The notes under the pieces: generated by a model
Told to the model about the DNA's origin: nothing
Database searches by the model: none
The model's input: only the letters and a program-made list of their open reading frames with translations
Part shown: piece after piece, positions 1 through 7,825 of the stretch
How the letters are laid out: every line of letters starts with the position of its first letter
How positions within the stretch are numbered: the stretch's first letter is position 1
Assembly (NCBI GenBank): GCA_045653805.1
Contig: JAZOMF010000094.1
Span: 1 to 64,000, forward strand
From: SVTX01 sp045653805
GTDB taxonomy: Bacteria > Bacillota > Clostridia > Oscillospirales > CAG-272
Reading direction: 5' to 3'
DNA length: 64,000 nt
Translations under genes and position numbers: made by a program

Positions 1-57
1 AATTTGAAATCGTTAAAACACATTCTACGGTAAACAAATTGACAATCGTTTTAGACC

Positions 58-84
58 GTAGGGGACGACGTCCTCGGCGTCCCG
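58..84 (+). repeat. 27-nt hairpin repeat, divergent copy (R1)
   Basis: This matches the 27-nt repeat found four times around 27.4-28.3 kb at all but two positions. The differing bases face each other in the stem: here the stem reads GGGACG...CGTCCC, elsewhere GGGTCG...CGACCC, with the same 10-nt loop. That is a compensatory pair change, so the hairpin itself seems to be maintained. No gene is visible in bases 1-254. Confidence 0.8.
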
Positions 85-110
85 TGACGAATATTTTCAA
101 ATCAATGAAA

Positions 111-165
111 CGGCGACACCTCATTTGCAAGCAAATCGGCACCGCCCTACGGTTTTAGGGTGTCG
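111..165. repeat. Nested palindromic element
   Basis: The outer arms CGACACC (114-120) and GGTGTCG (159-165) are perfect complements. Inside them lies a second hairpin, ATTTGC (123-128) and GCAAAT (131-136). It follows the R1 repeat by about 27 nt and has no reading frame of its own. It looks like another small intergenic palindrome; no second copy was seen in the window. Confidence 0.55.
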
Positions 166-219
166 TTATCTCCCCGACAAATCAAAATTTAATTTTTTTA
201 AACAATAACGCAAAATCTA

Positions 220-248
220 TTGCATTTTTGCCCGAAACATGGTAAAAT
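220..248 (+). promoter_or_regulatory. Sigma-A type promoter of the 255-468 RNA
   Basis: TTGCAT at 220-225, a 17-nt spacer and TAAAAT at 243-248. The predicted start near 255 is the first base of the left arm of the long inverted repeat, which argues that the structure is transcribed as a unit. Confidence 0.65.
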
Positions 249-254
249 GAAAGA

Positions 255-468
255 GCCAAATCAATTCAATAAACAATTTTTATGAGTATGGGATAACTAT
301 ACCTTTTTTGCCATACAATAACATTCAATAATGAATTTGATAAAATGCAGATTCTATTCATTGGATGTTATTGTATGGCTTATACTCGATAACTATATTG
401 AATTGGTTTGGCGACTATCGGAGTCTGCGTTTTTGTGCGACGGCTTCGGTCGTCGCACTTTTTGTTTT
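255..468 (+). ncRNA. Candidate rod-shaped structured RNA / leader of the SLOG gene
   Basis: Bases 255-271 pair with 396-412 (17 bp, one G-U), 284-289 with 382-387 (GAGTAT/ATACTC), and 310-324 with 365-379 (15 bp perfect), leaving asymmetric internal bubbles and an apical loop near 337-355. A strong terminator at 435-468 follows. The shape, a closed rod with an internal bubble, a promoter exactly at its 5' end and a terminator at its 3' end, resembles 6S RNA in outline, but I do not recognise a family. It could instead be a transcribed palindromic mobile remnant, or an attenuator for the gene at 484, which has no separate promoter. Confidence 0.5.
435..468 (+). terminator. Intrinsic terminator just before the SLOG gene
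   Basis: GTGCGACGGC pairs with GTCGTCGCAC around a TTCG tetraloop, followed by TTTTTGTTTT. It ends only 15 nt before the start codon at 484, so any transcript from the 220 promoter must read through it to express that gene. Confidence 0.8.
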
Positions 469-483
469 CAGAGGCATTTTAAT

Positions 484-819
484 ATGAAAATAGCAATAAT
501 CGGTTCACGCGATTTGCGTGTAGAAAACCTTGAAAAATATCTGCCCAAAAGCACAACCGAAATAGTTTCGGGCGGCGCTCGGGGAATTGATAGCTGTGCC
601 GAGGCTTACGCAAAGGAAAACGGTTTGAAATTGACCGTATTTTTGCCCGAATATGCTCGCTTTGGCAGAGGTGCTCCTATCAAACGAAACAAGCAGATCG
701 TAGATTACGCCGACGAGGTTCTTGCTTTTTGGGACGGAAAATCAAAGGGAACAAAGAGCGTAATTGAATACTGCAAAAAGCAAGGCAAGACGGTAACGGT
801 GATTTCAATGGACGTTTAA
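484..819 (+). CDS. Small SLOG-fold (DUF2493/YspA-like) nucleotide-binding protein
   Basis: A 111-residue protein with the single-domain SLOG Rossmann pattern: an N-terminal IGSRDL strand-loop (residues 5-10), a GGARGID glycine loop near residues 29-35, and a PEYARFGRGAP segment followed by RNKQIVDYADEVLAFWDG. The SLOG superfamily (DprA, LOG, YpsA) binds nucleotides or their derivatives; the ligand here is unknown. ATG 484 is chosen because AGAGG lies 8-9 nt upstream and the fold begins there; the frame stays open further upstream but that part runs through the RNA structure. It ends at a terminator, so it is transcribed alone, and its only evident promoter is the one at 220-248. Confidence 0.8.
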   Translation: MKIAIIGSRDLRVENLEKYLPKSTTEIVSGGARGIDSCAEAYAKENGLKLTVFLPEYARFGRGAPIKRNKQIVDYADEVLAFWDGKSKGTKSVIEYCKKQGKTVTVISMDV

Positions 820-822
820 ATT

Positions 823-851
823 AAAACGGGAGAGGCAACTCTCCCGTTTTT
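823..851 (+). terminator. Terminator after the SLOG gene
   Basis: ACGGGAGAG (826-834) pairs with CTCTCCCGT (839-847) around GCAA, followed by a T run. Confidence 0.85.
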
Positions 852-885
852 GTATCAAAAATGCGACAAAAATCCGCCAACCCTC

Positions 886-914
886 TTGAAAATTTTCGGA
901 TTTTATAGTATAAT
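886..914 (+). promoter_or_regulatory. prfC promoter
   Basis: TTGAAA (886-891), 17-nt spacer, TATAAT (909-914), about 50 nt ahead of the prfC start. Confidence 0.75.
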
Positions 915-965
915 TATTATAATTGGGCAAAAAATCAGAATAAAACTATAATTTTGGAGAAAAAA

Positions 966-2558
966 GTGGCAGATTTAAGACAAGAAATAAACAGACGACG
1001 CACTTTTGCGATAATTTCCCACCCTGACGCAGGTAAGACTACTCTCACCGAGAAATTCTTGCTTTACGGAGGTGCAATTCAGTCGGCAGGCTCGGTTAAG
1101 GGCAAGCAGACCGACAAGCATGCCGTTTCCGACTGGATGGAGCTTGAAAAGCAGAGAGGAATCTCGGTTACTTCCTCTGTAATGCAGTTTGAATACGAGG
1201 GATATTGCATCAACATCCTCGACACTCCCGGACACCAGGACTTCTCCGAGGACACCTACCGTACCCTTATGGCGGCGGACTCTGCGGTAATGGTAATTGA
1301 CGCGGCAAAGGGTATCGAGCCCCAGACCAGAAAGCTTTTCCGCGTTTGCGCGGCGAGAAATATCCCGATCTTTACCTTTATTAATAAGCTCGACCGTGAG
1401 GCAAGAGATCCCTTTGATCTTCTTGATGAGCTTGAAACCGAGTTTGGTATAGGCACATATCCCATGAACTGGCCCATCTCCTGCGGACAGACCTTTCGTG
1501 GTGTTTATGACAGAGAAAAGAAGTGCATTCTTACCTTCTCTACCTCACACGGAGGACGTGAGCGACTTCGTGCAATAGAGTGCGATATTGCCGACCGCGA
1601 AAAGCTTGAAGAGACCATAGGTGCTGATCTGGCAGATACACTCTGCGAGCAGGTCGATCTTCTCGACGGCGCAGGTAATGATTTTGACATCGAGCAGGTT
1701 CGTTGCGGTAAGCTTTCTCCTGTATTCTTCGGTTCTGCATTGAACAACTTCGGTATCGAGCCTTTCCTTGAAAGCTTCCTTAAGATGACTACCTCTCCTC
1801 TGGTTCGCCAGACTATTTCGGGCGAGGTTGATCCCTTTGATGAGCATTTCTCGGCATTCGTATTCAAAATTCAAGCGAATATGAATAAGGCGCACCGTGA
1901 CCGAATCGCATTTATGCGAATCTGTTCCGGACGTTTCCAAAAGGGCAAGGAATATCTCCATGTACGCCCCGGTAAAATGATAAAGCTCGCCCAGCCTCAG
2001 CAGAAGATGGCGCAGGAGAGAGAGGTTGGGAGAGAGGCGTATGCGGGTGATATTATCGGTGTATTTGACCCCGGTATCTTCTCCATTGGAGATACTATCT
2101 GCTCTCCTCCATTAAAGATTCAGTTTAAGGGTATTCCCACATTTGCCCCCGAGCATTTCGCAGTCATCGAGCAGATCGACTCAATGAAGCGTAAGCAGTT
2201 CCAAAAGGGAATGGAGCAGATCGCCGAGGAGGGTGCTATTCAGATATTCTTCCTGCCTGACAGCGGTATGGAGCGAGTTATCGTAGGTGTCGTTGGTATG
2301 CTTCAGTTCGACGTTCTCAAGTTTAGAATGCAGAGTGAATATGGCGTAGGCTACTCCAGAATGGATCTCCCCCACGATCAGATAAGATATATCGAAAAAT
2401 GCCCCGGGGACCCCAAGAATCTCACGCTTTCCGGTGACACCCGCCGCGTCGTGGACGTAAGAGGCAACAGCCTGCTTATTTTCCCCGGTACTTGGGCGGT
2501 TAACTGGGCGCTTGAAAATAACGAGGGTCTTGAGCTTTCCGAGTTTAACAGATGGTAA
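966..2558 (+). CDS. prfC: Peptide chain release factor 3 (RF3)
   Basis: A translational GTPase that removes RF1/RF2 from the ribosome after peptide release. The 530-residue length fits RF3 (about 529 in E. coli). GTPase motifs are SHPDAGKTT (residues 18-26), DTPGH (86-90) and NKLD (140-143), and the N-terminal RRRTFAIISHPDAGKTT stretch is typical of RF3 rather than EF-G. I chose GTG at 966 because GGAGA at 956-960 is five bases upstream; a TTG at 954 is in frame but overlaps that ribosome site. Single-gene unit with its own promoter and a terminator shared with niaR. Confidence 0.95.
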   Translation: MADLRQEINRRRTFAIISHPDAGKTTLTEKFLLYGGAIQSAGSVKGKQTDKHAVSDWMELEKQRGISVTSSVMQFEYEGYCINILDTPGHQDFSEDTYRTLMAADSAVMVIDAAKGIEPQTRKLFRVCAARNIPIFTFINKLDREARDPFDLLDELETEFGIGTYPMNWPISCGQTFRGVYDREKKCILTFSTSHGGRERLRAIECDIADREKLEETIGADLADTLCEQVDLLDGAGNDFDIEQVRCGKLSPVFFGSALNNFGIEPFLESFLKMTTSPLVRQTISGEVDPFDEHFSAFVFKIQANMNKAHRDRIAFMRICSGRFQKGKEYLHVRPGKMIKLAQPQQKMAQEREVGREAYAGDIIGVFDPGIFSIGDTICSPPLKIQFKGIPTFAPEHFAVIEQIDSMKRKQFQKGMEQIAEEGAIQIFFLPDSGMERVIVGVVGMLQFDVLKFRMQSEYGVGYSRMDLPHDQIRYIEKCPGDPKNLTLSGDTRRVVDVRGNSLLIFPGTWAVNWALENNEGLELSEFNRW

Positions 2559-2561
2559 TAA

Positions 2562-2598
2562 AAAAATAACGGTTGCTTTAACGGCAACCGTTATTTTT
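2562..2598. terminator. Bidirectional terminator between prfC and niaR
   Basis: AATAACGGTTGC and GGCAACCGTTATT form a stem with A/T runs on both sides, between two convergent genes. Confidence 0.85.
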
Positions 2599-2605
2599 TG
2601 CTTTC

Positions 2606-3118
2606 TCAATCTTTAACGAGAATTCCGAGCTCGTCGAGCTTTGCGCAAATACGATCGAAGGTAACCTCGTCCTTAACACCGATGGTGTGAACGTGTACGC
2701 CTCCTGTAAGGTCGGAAAGCTGAGTAGCACCGGACTCGCTTACATTACGAACAAATTCATCTGCCTCGAATCTGGAGGAAATAGACATATCTGCGGAAAT
2801 AACTCCATAGATGGAGTGCTCTACCTGTACGTCGATAACCTTACCGCCGTTGTCAACAATAGCGTAAAATTCATCAACAACGTTCTCCTTGGGGTGCTTG
2901 CACACGATCTTTTTTCTGATCTCGCCAAAGGTTCTGTCGAGAACGTAGCCTCTGTGTTCAGCGCGAATGTTATTTCCTGCCGCACGAAGAAGAGCAATGT
3001 CCGCAACGATGATCTGCCTCGTAACGCCGTTCATCTCTGCCAGCTTAGTAGCGTTTATGGGAGCGGTCGCATCGTTAAGCTCTGCCAAAATGTTCTGTCT
3101 TCTAATTGCACCTGTCAT
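2606..3118 (-). CDS. niaR: NiaR-type transcriptional repressor of NAD biosynthesis (HTH_11 + 3H domain)
   Basis: NiaR (YrxA) of Gram-positive bacteria represses nicotinate uptake and de novo NAD genes when nicotinic acid is bound. The 170-residue protein has an N-terminal winged helix (about residues 1-60) and the 3H domain (about 70-168), which is named for conserved histidines; H75, H101, H142 and H144 (in GGVHVHTI) are candidates. GAGGTGA lies upstream of ATG 3118. No NAD or niacin genes are adjacent, so its targets lie elsewhere. The NiaR assignment rests on this domain pair and on length. Confidence 0.88.
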   Translation of the reverse strand: MTGAIRRQNILAELNDATAPINATKLAEMNGVTRQIIVADIALLRAAGNNIRAEHRGYVLDRTFGEIRKKIVCKHPKENVVDEFYAIVDNGGKVIDVQVEHSIYGVISADMSISSRFEADEFVRNVSESGATQLSDLTGGVHVHTIGVKDEVTFDRICAKLDELGILVKD

Positions 3119-3156
3119 TTTCTATTCACCTCATGAAATGTATTGACTTCTGTTTG

Positions 3157-3185
3157 ATTATATCATTATTTCCTATATAAATCAA
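3157..3185 (-). promoter_or_regulatory. niaR promoter
   Basis: On the minus strand TTGATT (3185-3180), 17-nt spacer, TATAAT (3162-3157). The rest of the 3119-3340 gap shows no gene. Confidence 0.75.
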
Positions 3186-3343
3186 GAGGTTTTTTGAATA
3201 TTTTTTGATTTTTTGATGAAAAATATCGACATTTGTCGTGAAAATGTCAAATTCCGTGTTTTTACAGTGATTTGGCAGGAGGCAAGTGTATATTTCCACA
3301 AAAAATCCCAAAATGATAGCACCGAGTTGATGCGGCTTTTGAT

Positions 3344-3376
3344 GATAAAAAAGGAAGACTCCCAAGGGAGTCTTCC
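3344..3376 (-). terminator. Terminator of the transducer-like gene
   Basis: GGAAGACTCC and its complement (3353-3376) form a near-perfect stem; on the minus strand it is followed by six T. Confidence 0.85.
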
Positions 3377-3392
3377 AATAAATTTATAATGA

Positions 3393-3749
3393 TCAATATG
3401 CTATGGTGGTCATAAGAGCGTATTCGGGCTGGGAAACGTCGAGTCTGGATGCCTGAACAACTACGGGCTGGTCGCTCTCAACGAGGACTGCATAAGGGGT
3501 GTTCTTGGGGATCTTTCTGCCATCGTCGGTAATAACCTTGTCCAGACGGATGTGATTTGTGCGCTCGTGCTTGCAGACAGCATGAATGCCGCGCATAGGC
3601 TCGTCGTTTTCGAAATAGAGTGTGATATTGATATTGGCGTCCTTACCGGAAAGGTTAAGAACACAAACAGCCTCGTGGCTGACAAGGTCGCCCTTTTCCG
3701 TGTCGCTCATATAACCGTCGGCAATAAGCCATACATTTTTTCCGTACAT
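3393..3749 (-). CDS. Sensory rhodopsin transducer-family protein (ASRT-like, PF07100)
   Basis: This 118-residue protein resembles the Anabaena sensory rhodopsin transducer along its length: VWLIADGY near the start, SHEAVCVLN, then VVVQASRLD and LMTTIAY at the C-terminus, where ASRT has similar strings. The family forms small beta-sandwich tetramers; in Anabaena the protein is the soluble partner of a photoreceptor. No rhodopsin gene is present here, so a different role, possibly carbohydrate or DNA binding, is likely but unproven. The second ATG (3749) is chosen because AGGA lies nine bases upstream; ATG 3755 is too close to it. It is a single-gene unit with its own terminator. Confidence 0.8.
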   Translation of the reverse strand: MYGKNVWLIADGYMSDTEKGDLVSHEAVCVLNLSGKDANINITLYFENDEPMRGIHAVCKHERTNHIRLDKVITDDGRKIPKNTPYAVLVESDQPVVVQASRLDVSQPEYALMTTIAY

Positions 3750-3904
3750 AATCATTTATCCTTTCGTTGACTGAAGTAATATATTTGCAAAATCAGTATA
3801 TCATTTTTATGGATAAATGTCAATAGCTGCCGCCATTTTTGCCATTAATTTGAGCTTGGGTTTTTGAATGAATTTGTTTTGGTATTCGTTGGTCTTGAAG
3901 TGGC

Positions 3905-4735
3905 TTATTTTTTGCATATGATGGATGCGGAATAAAGCCCGTAGTTCTTCTCTCCGATAGAGATATTGCTCCATTGCTCGGCACTGCCCTCGTAATCTAT
4001 TGTTCTTAAGTATGTGCAATTATAAAATGCCATAGGAGCTATTTCAGCGATGCTGGAGGGAAGAGAGATTGAAGTTGACCCGTTGGCTGGGGGGTATGCT
4101 ATTATACAGGTCATGTCTGCAGTAAACAGGATGCCGCAAATGTCGGTGAAGTACCTGTTATCCTTATCCACCGAAATGTATACCAGCTGTGAGCAATTTG
4201 AAAATGCCATATCGCCTATATAAAATATGGTTGAGGGAATCTCGATTGCACGAATGGTATCGTTACCGTAAAATGCCTTTTCGGATATTGATGTAACAAC
4301 CTCTCCCTGGGGGCTTTTTAGGGGGATAACTATGTATGAATCAATGCAGCTTCCAATACCGGATACCGAGCAGGTGCCGTTTCCGTTGCTGATAAATTCC
4401 AGAGAGTATACGATTTCGGACGTTGTGGTTTCTTCTGTTGTTTCTTCAATGCTTTCAGTATCTGACGACGAGCTATCTTCGGAGTCGGACTCTGGGAAGT
4501 GAGAGGTGGTTTCATTTTCTGAAGAATTGTCGCTTGACAACTGTGACTCGTCGCTATTCAATTCCGATTGTTCGAGGTGTGAAGGGAGCTGGATGGTGCC
4601 GCTTTCACTTTCATTCTCGTTGGGGGCGGGAAGTGATAAGGCGGAGCAAGCTGCGATAATGGCGATGAGTAATATTATCGATCCGGTGATCGATGATAAA
4701 ATTATAAGCTTTTTTTTGGTGAGTTTTTCTTTCAT
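3905..4735 (-). CDS. Secreted or anchored leucine-rich repeat (BspA-type) protein
   Basis: A 276-residue protein with a lysine-rich N-terminus, a hydrophobic segment (about residues 9-30) ending in IIAAC that could be a lipobox or simply a membrane anchor, a Ser/Glu-rich low-complexity linker (about 35-105), and a C-terminal LRR_5 domain of the BspA type (ISEKAFYGNDTIRAIEIP, IGDMAFSNCSQL, IAPMAFYNCTYL). Such proteins are surface-exposed and often bind host or matrix components. The start at 4735 has AAGGAAAGG about eight bases upstream; a longer frame to 4816 lacks a ribosome site. Ligand unknown. Confidence 0.8.
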   Translation of the reverse strand: MKEKLTKKKLIILSSITGSIILLIAIIAACSALSLPAPNENESESGTIQLPSHLEQSELNSDESQLSSDNSSENETTSHFPESDSEDSSSSDTESIEETTEETTTSEIVYSLEFISNGNGTCSVSGIGSCIDSYIVIPLKSPQGEVVTSISEKAFYGNDTIRAIEIPSTIFYIGDMAFSNCSQLVYISVDKDNRYFTDICGILFTADMTCIIAYPPANGSTSISLPSSIAEIAPMAFYNCTYLRTIDYEGSAEQWSNISIGEKNYGLYSASIICKK

Positions 4736-4827
4736 GATTGCTACCTTTCCTTGTTTTTTTCTTTTCTTTGCAAGCTCGGTGTGATGTGATGAACTTCGCT
4801 TACGCTTTGTCTGCAAGCCTCAAGAAA

Positions 4828-4857
4828 ATTATATCAGGGTGGAGCGCGGAAAGTCAA
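4828..4857 (-). promoter_or_regulatory. Promoter of the BspA-like gene
   Basis: On the minus strand TTGACT (4857-4852), 18-nt spacer, TATAAT (4833-4828). Confidence 0.6.
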
Positions 4858-4959
4858 ATGGATTCGTGCGACCCCAAAAAACCTTTTGTGATAGAATCCG
4901 AGCGCATGTTACCTAACTTTTGCTGATTTCGAGATGTTATGACAGTTATCGATACTTGA

Positions 4960-4977
4960 TTTTTTGTCGACAAAAAA
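4960..4977. promoter_or_regulatory. Perfect 18-bp palindrome, possible Spo0A-type box
   Basis: Six T, GTCGAC, six A: a perfect palindrome lying between divergent genes. Its centre contains TTGTCGA on both strands, which matches seven bases of the Spo0A box TTGTCGAA. It is about 110 nt upstream of the -35 box at 5083. The A/T flanks could equally be chance; a Spo0A gene is present in this window. Confidence 0.35.
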
Positions 4978-5082
4978 GTTCTTTTTACTTAAGAAGCATA
5001 AACATTTAGTTTAAAAATAAACCAATAATATAATTTGCAATTTCCAAAAGCAAAAAATGTAAAACCATTTGCTTATACACTA

Positions 5083-5111
5083 TTGACAAACATAGTTTGC
5101 GGTGGTATAAT
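5083..5111 (+). promoter_or_regulatory. Promoter of the cytidylate-kinase-like gene
   Basis: Perfect consensus: TTGACA (5083-5088), 17 nt, TATAAT (5106-5111). Confidence 0.85.
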
Positions 5112-5176
5112 GATCCTAAATTTTTTAATGTAAAAACTTTACACATAAAGCAAAGTCAATTTTAGGGGGTGTTTTT

Positions 5177-5767
5177 TTGAAGAGCGTTATCACAATAAGC
5201 CGTGAGTATGGAAGCGGTGGAAAAGCCATCGGCAAGCTGGTGGCTAAAAAGCTTGGATATAAATTTTATGATGCAGAGATAATAGATGACGTAGTTGTAT
5301 CCAGCGGACTTTCTCGAGAGATAGTTGAAAAATATGATGAGTACGCCACTCATAAAAACAGCTTTTTGTATGCTATTGCGATAAATGCCGGTGGTGACAG
5401 CCGAATGTCGGTAGCCAACAGAGTGCACGCGGCGCAGAGTGAGGTCATCAGAAAAATAGCCGAGGAAGGCAAATGCGTTATTATCGGCCGTGGTGCAGAT
5501 TATATTCTCCGTGATAGAGATGACTGCCTCAATGTTTTCATACGTGCCGATGTTCAGTTCCGCGCCGCGCGCATATTGGATATCTATGGAGATGACGGAA
5601 AGAAAATAGAATCAAGACTTGAAGATAAGGATCAGCGCCGCCGCGTATACTATCGTTCCTTTACTATGCGTGAGTGGGGAGTTATAGAAAACTATAATCT
5701 TATGCTTGACAGTTCTGCCATCGGCATTGAAAAGTGCGCGGACATTATCTGTGACATTGCAAAATAA
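5177..5767 (+). CDS. Cytidylate kinase-like family protein (PF13189)
   Basis: A 196-residue P-loop protein beginning MKSVITISREYGSGG, the altered Walker A of the cytidylate-kinase-like family, followed by GYKFYDAEII and a GRGADYIL segment. These proteins resemble Cmk but their substrate is generally unproven, so I do not call it cmk. It starts at TTG 5177, five bases after AGGGGGTG; there is no in-frame ATG at a sensible position. It has its own consensus promoter and terminator. Confidence 0.85.
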   Translation: MKSVITISREYGSGGKAIGKLVAKKLGYKFYDAEIIDDVVVSSGLSREIVEKYDEYATHKNSFLYAIAINAGGDSRMSVANRVHAAQSEVIRKIAEEGKCVIIGRGADYILRDRDDCLNVFIRADVQFRAARILDIYGDDGKKIESRLEDKDQRRRVYYRSFTMREWGVIENYNLMLDSSAIGIEKCADIICDIAK

Positions 5768-5793
5768 TGGTTTTATTTGGATTTGAATATAAA

Positions 5794-5828
5794 AGGGGAT
5801 GCCTCTATTTGGGGCATCCCTGTTTTTT
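5794..5828. terminator. Terminator overlapping the end of the AI-2E family gene
   Basis: GGGATGCC and GGCATCCC form a stem followed by TGTTTTTT on the plus strand and CCTTTTAT on the minus strand. The stop codon of the convergent permease lies in the loop. Confidence 0.8.
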
Positions 5829-6956
5829 ATCGTATGTCTCTTGATCGATTTTTTGTGCCTTTTGTTCGTCCGATTGGATTTCATCTTCACCTTTGAAGAG
5901 ATTGCAAATGAGAAGCGCTACGATCGGACCGATGATAATTCCCGATATTCCTATGAATTTCACACTGATATATATTGATGCAAGAGTTGCTAATGGGTGA
6001 AGACCTAGAGAGGTTCCCACGATCTTTGGCTCAGCTATTTGCCGGATAATCGAAATTACCGCATAAATTATGAGCAGACCTATACCCAACTTGTAATTTG
6101 ATGTCAACAATGAGAATATCGCCCAAGGAACGATGACCGTTCCTGCCCCTAATATAGGGAGAATATCGACCACTGCTATTATCATGCTTAGGATGAAAGC
6201 ATAATTTACGCCAAGCACCGAAAGCCCGAGAAATATTTCGCAAAAGGTCATAAGCATTATGAGAAGATATGCTTTAACATAACCACGCAATGCATCCGAA
6301 ATTTTATTTTTCAAGGTAGGCAGATTTTTGACCCAACCATCGGGAAGTATTGACGTGAGGGAGTCGGAGAGAAAAACTCTATCTGTGCTGAAATAAAAGG
6401 TCGAGATAACGGTGACTATCAGAAAAAGAAAAAACTCGGGGATTTTGGCAAGTATAGCTGCCGCGGCTGTGGGGAGTGCGCCTGTTATTGATGTTATAAT
6501 GGAGCTCAAAGCTTGCGAGAGGAGTGCATCAAGGTCAATTCCAAGATTTTGAATAGTATCGGACTCAAAAAAACGGTTTAAAAAACCAAATCGCGAGGTA
6601 AGTGAAGACAGTTTTTCTAGTATTGTTTCCAAGGTTTTGCTTATGATTTCCGGGTCGTCCGACAGCCGATCTAAAAGGTTTCCTGCCTCTCCTACCAATC
6701 TGTATCCTGCAAAATATGCAAGAGATATCAAGACTGCAAAAAACAGTAAAACCAGAACCGTCGCAGTTAATTTGTGGGGTAGCTTTAATTTTTTTGATAT
6801 TTTGTCTGCGGCGGGGGATAGAATTGCGGCGATGGCGGCGGCAAGCAGGAATGGTATCGAAGCCCCCAGCGCGTATTTAAAGAAAAACCAGGAAAAAAGT
6901 AAGATTCCTGCCACTATTACCGTTATATTGGCGGCTTTTCTGTAATCGGGTTCCAT
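5805..6956 (-). CDS. AI-2E family transporter (PF01594)
   Basis: A 383-residue polytopic membrane protein with about eight hydrophobic segments and the family's C-terminal PKIVGTSLGLHPLATLASIY signature. Members include permeases for quorum signals and Na+/H+ antiporters; substrate cannot be read from sequence. The C-terminus is a charged cytoplasmic tail of about 25 residues. GAAAGAGG precedes ATG 6956. It stands alone, divergent from the cyclophilin gene. Confidence 0.88.
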   Translation of the reverse strand: MEPDYRKAANITVIVAGILLFSWFFFKYALGASIPFLLAAAIAAILSPAADKISKKLKLPHKLTATVLVLLFFAVLISLAYFAGYRLVGEAGNLLDRLSDDPEIISKTLETILEKLSSLTSRFGFLNRFFESDTIQNLGIDLDALLSQALSSIITSITGALPTAAAAILAKIPEFFLFLIVTVISTFYFSTDRVFLSDSLTSILPDGWVKNLPTLKNKISDALRGYVKAYLLIMLMTFCEIFLGLSVLGVNYAFILSMIIAVVDILPILGAGTVIVPWAIFSLLTSNYKLGIGLLIIYAVISIIRQIAEPKIVGTSLGLHPLATLASIYISVKFIGISGIIIGPIVALLICNLFKGEDEIQSDEQKAQKIDQETYDKKQGCPK

Positions 6957-7058
6957 TTTAACCTCTTTCTCTGTAATAATAGATCGGGATGGTATTTTAA
7001 GGTTATGATAATGCGAGCTGATTTATCTCATAACCGCGGCGCGATTTTTATTTTATTA

Positions 7059-7087
7059 TTGACAATTTGTTGGGCAGATGATACAAT
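7059..7087 (+). promoter_or_regulatory. Promoter of the cyclophilin-nnrD operon
   Basis: TTGACA (7059-7064), 17 nt, TACAAT (7082-7087). Confidence 0.8.
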
Positions 7088-7120
7088 AATTAATGTAATT
7101 TTGAAAGGTTGGTTCAAAGA

Positions 7121-7825
7121 GTGAAAAGAATTTTTAAATTTGTTATTGCTATACTTCTCGCTTGTATTGCGGTGTTGAGTGTTTCGTCCTGTGCTTCGGG
7201 CACGAAATATGACAGCTCGCTGACCGGAGAGGGTAGTGAAATATCTATGGGAGAGGTTGTAAAGCTTGTTGACTCCAAGAGTGTTGACGATTTTGCAAAG
7301 TGCAACGGCGAGAGCGACTATGTTCTTATTAATGTAAAGGATTATGGAGAGATAGTTGTAGTCCTCCGAGGAGATGTTGCTCCAAAGACTGTTGAGAATT
7401 TTAAAAAACTGGTTTCAGAGGGCTTTTATAATGGAACCGTATTTCACCGTGTTATAGAGAATTTTATGATACAAGGCGGTGGATTTGAGTCGGACGGTGG
7501 CTTTCTTGTGAACAAGCCTGCCGATAGAATCGTGGGAGAATTTGCATATAACGGATATACCAATAATCTTCGTCACTACCGCGGCGTTATTTCTATGGCG
7601 AGAGCGCAGAGCAACAATTCGGCTTCGTCTCAGTTTTTCATTGTTCATGAGACAAATATAAAAAGCCTTAGTCTTGACGGAAACTATGCGGCCTTTGGCT
7701 TTGTGATCGCAGGTATGGATGTTGTAGATGCTATTGCAACCTGTGACGTGGCGGGAGATGCAAGCGCTCCTAAGCCTATTGAGGACGTTGTTATCGAATC
7801 TATTACCTTTGTAAAAATGAAATGA
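7121..7825 (+). CDS. Cyclophilin-type peptidyl-prolyl isomerase lipoprotein
   Basis: A 234-residue protein with a signal peptide and a lipobox (SVSSC, Cys near residue 24), so probably anchored on the outer face of the membrane where it may assist folding of exported proteins. The cyclophilin domain (about residues 65-232) shows VFHRVIENFMIQGGG and SASSQFFIV, active-site strings of the family. GTG 7121 gives the signal peptide a normal length; an in-frame TTG at 7109 abuts the AAAGG ribosome site. The stop overlaps the nnrD start (ATGA), so the two are translationally coupled. Confidence 0.88.
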   Translation: MKRIFKFVIAILLACIAVLSVSSCASGTKYDSSLTGEGSEISMGEVVKLVDSKSVDDFAKCNGESDYVLINVKDYGEIVVVLRGDVAPKTVENFKKLVSEGFYNGTVFHRVIENFMIQGGGFESDGGFLVNKPADRIVGEFAYNGYTNNLRHYRGVISMARAQSNNSASSQFFIVHETNIKSLSLDGNYAAFGFVIAGMDVVDAIATCDVAGDASAPKPIEDVVIESITFVKMK

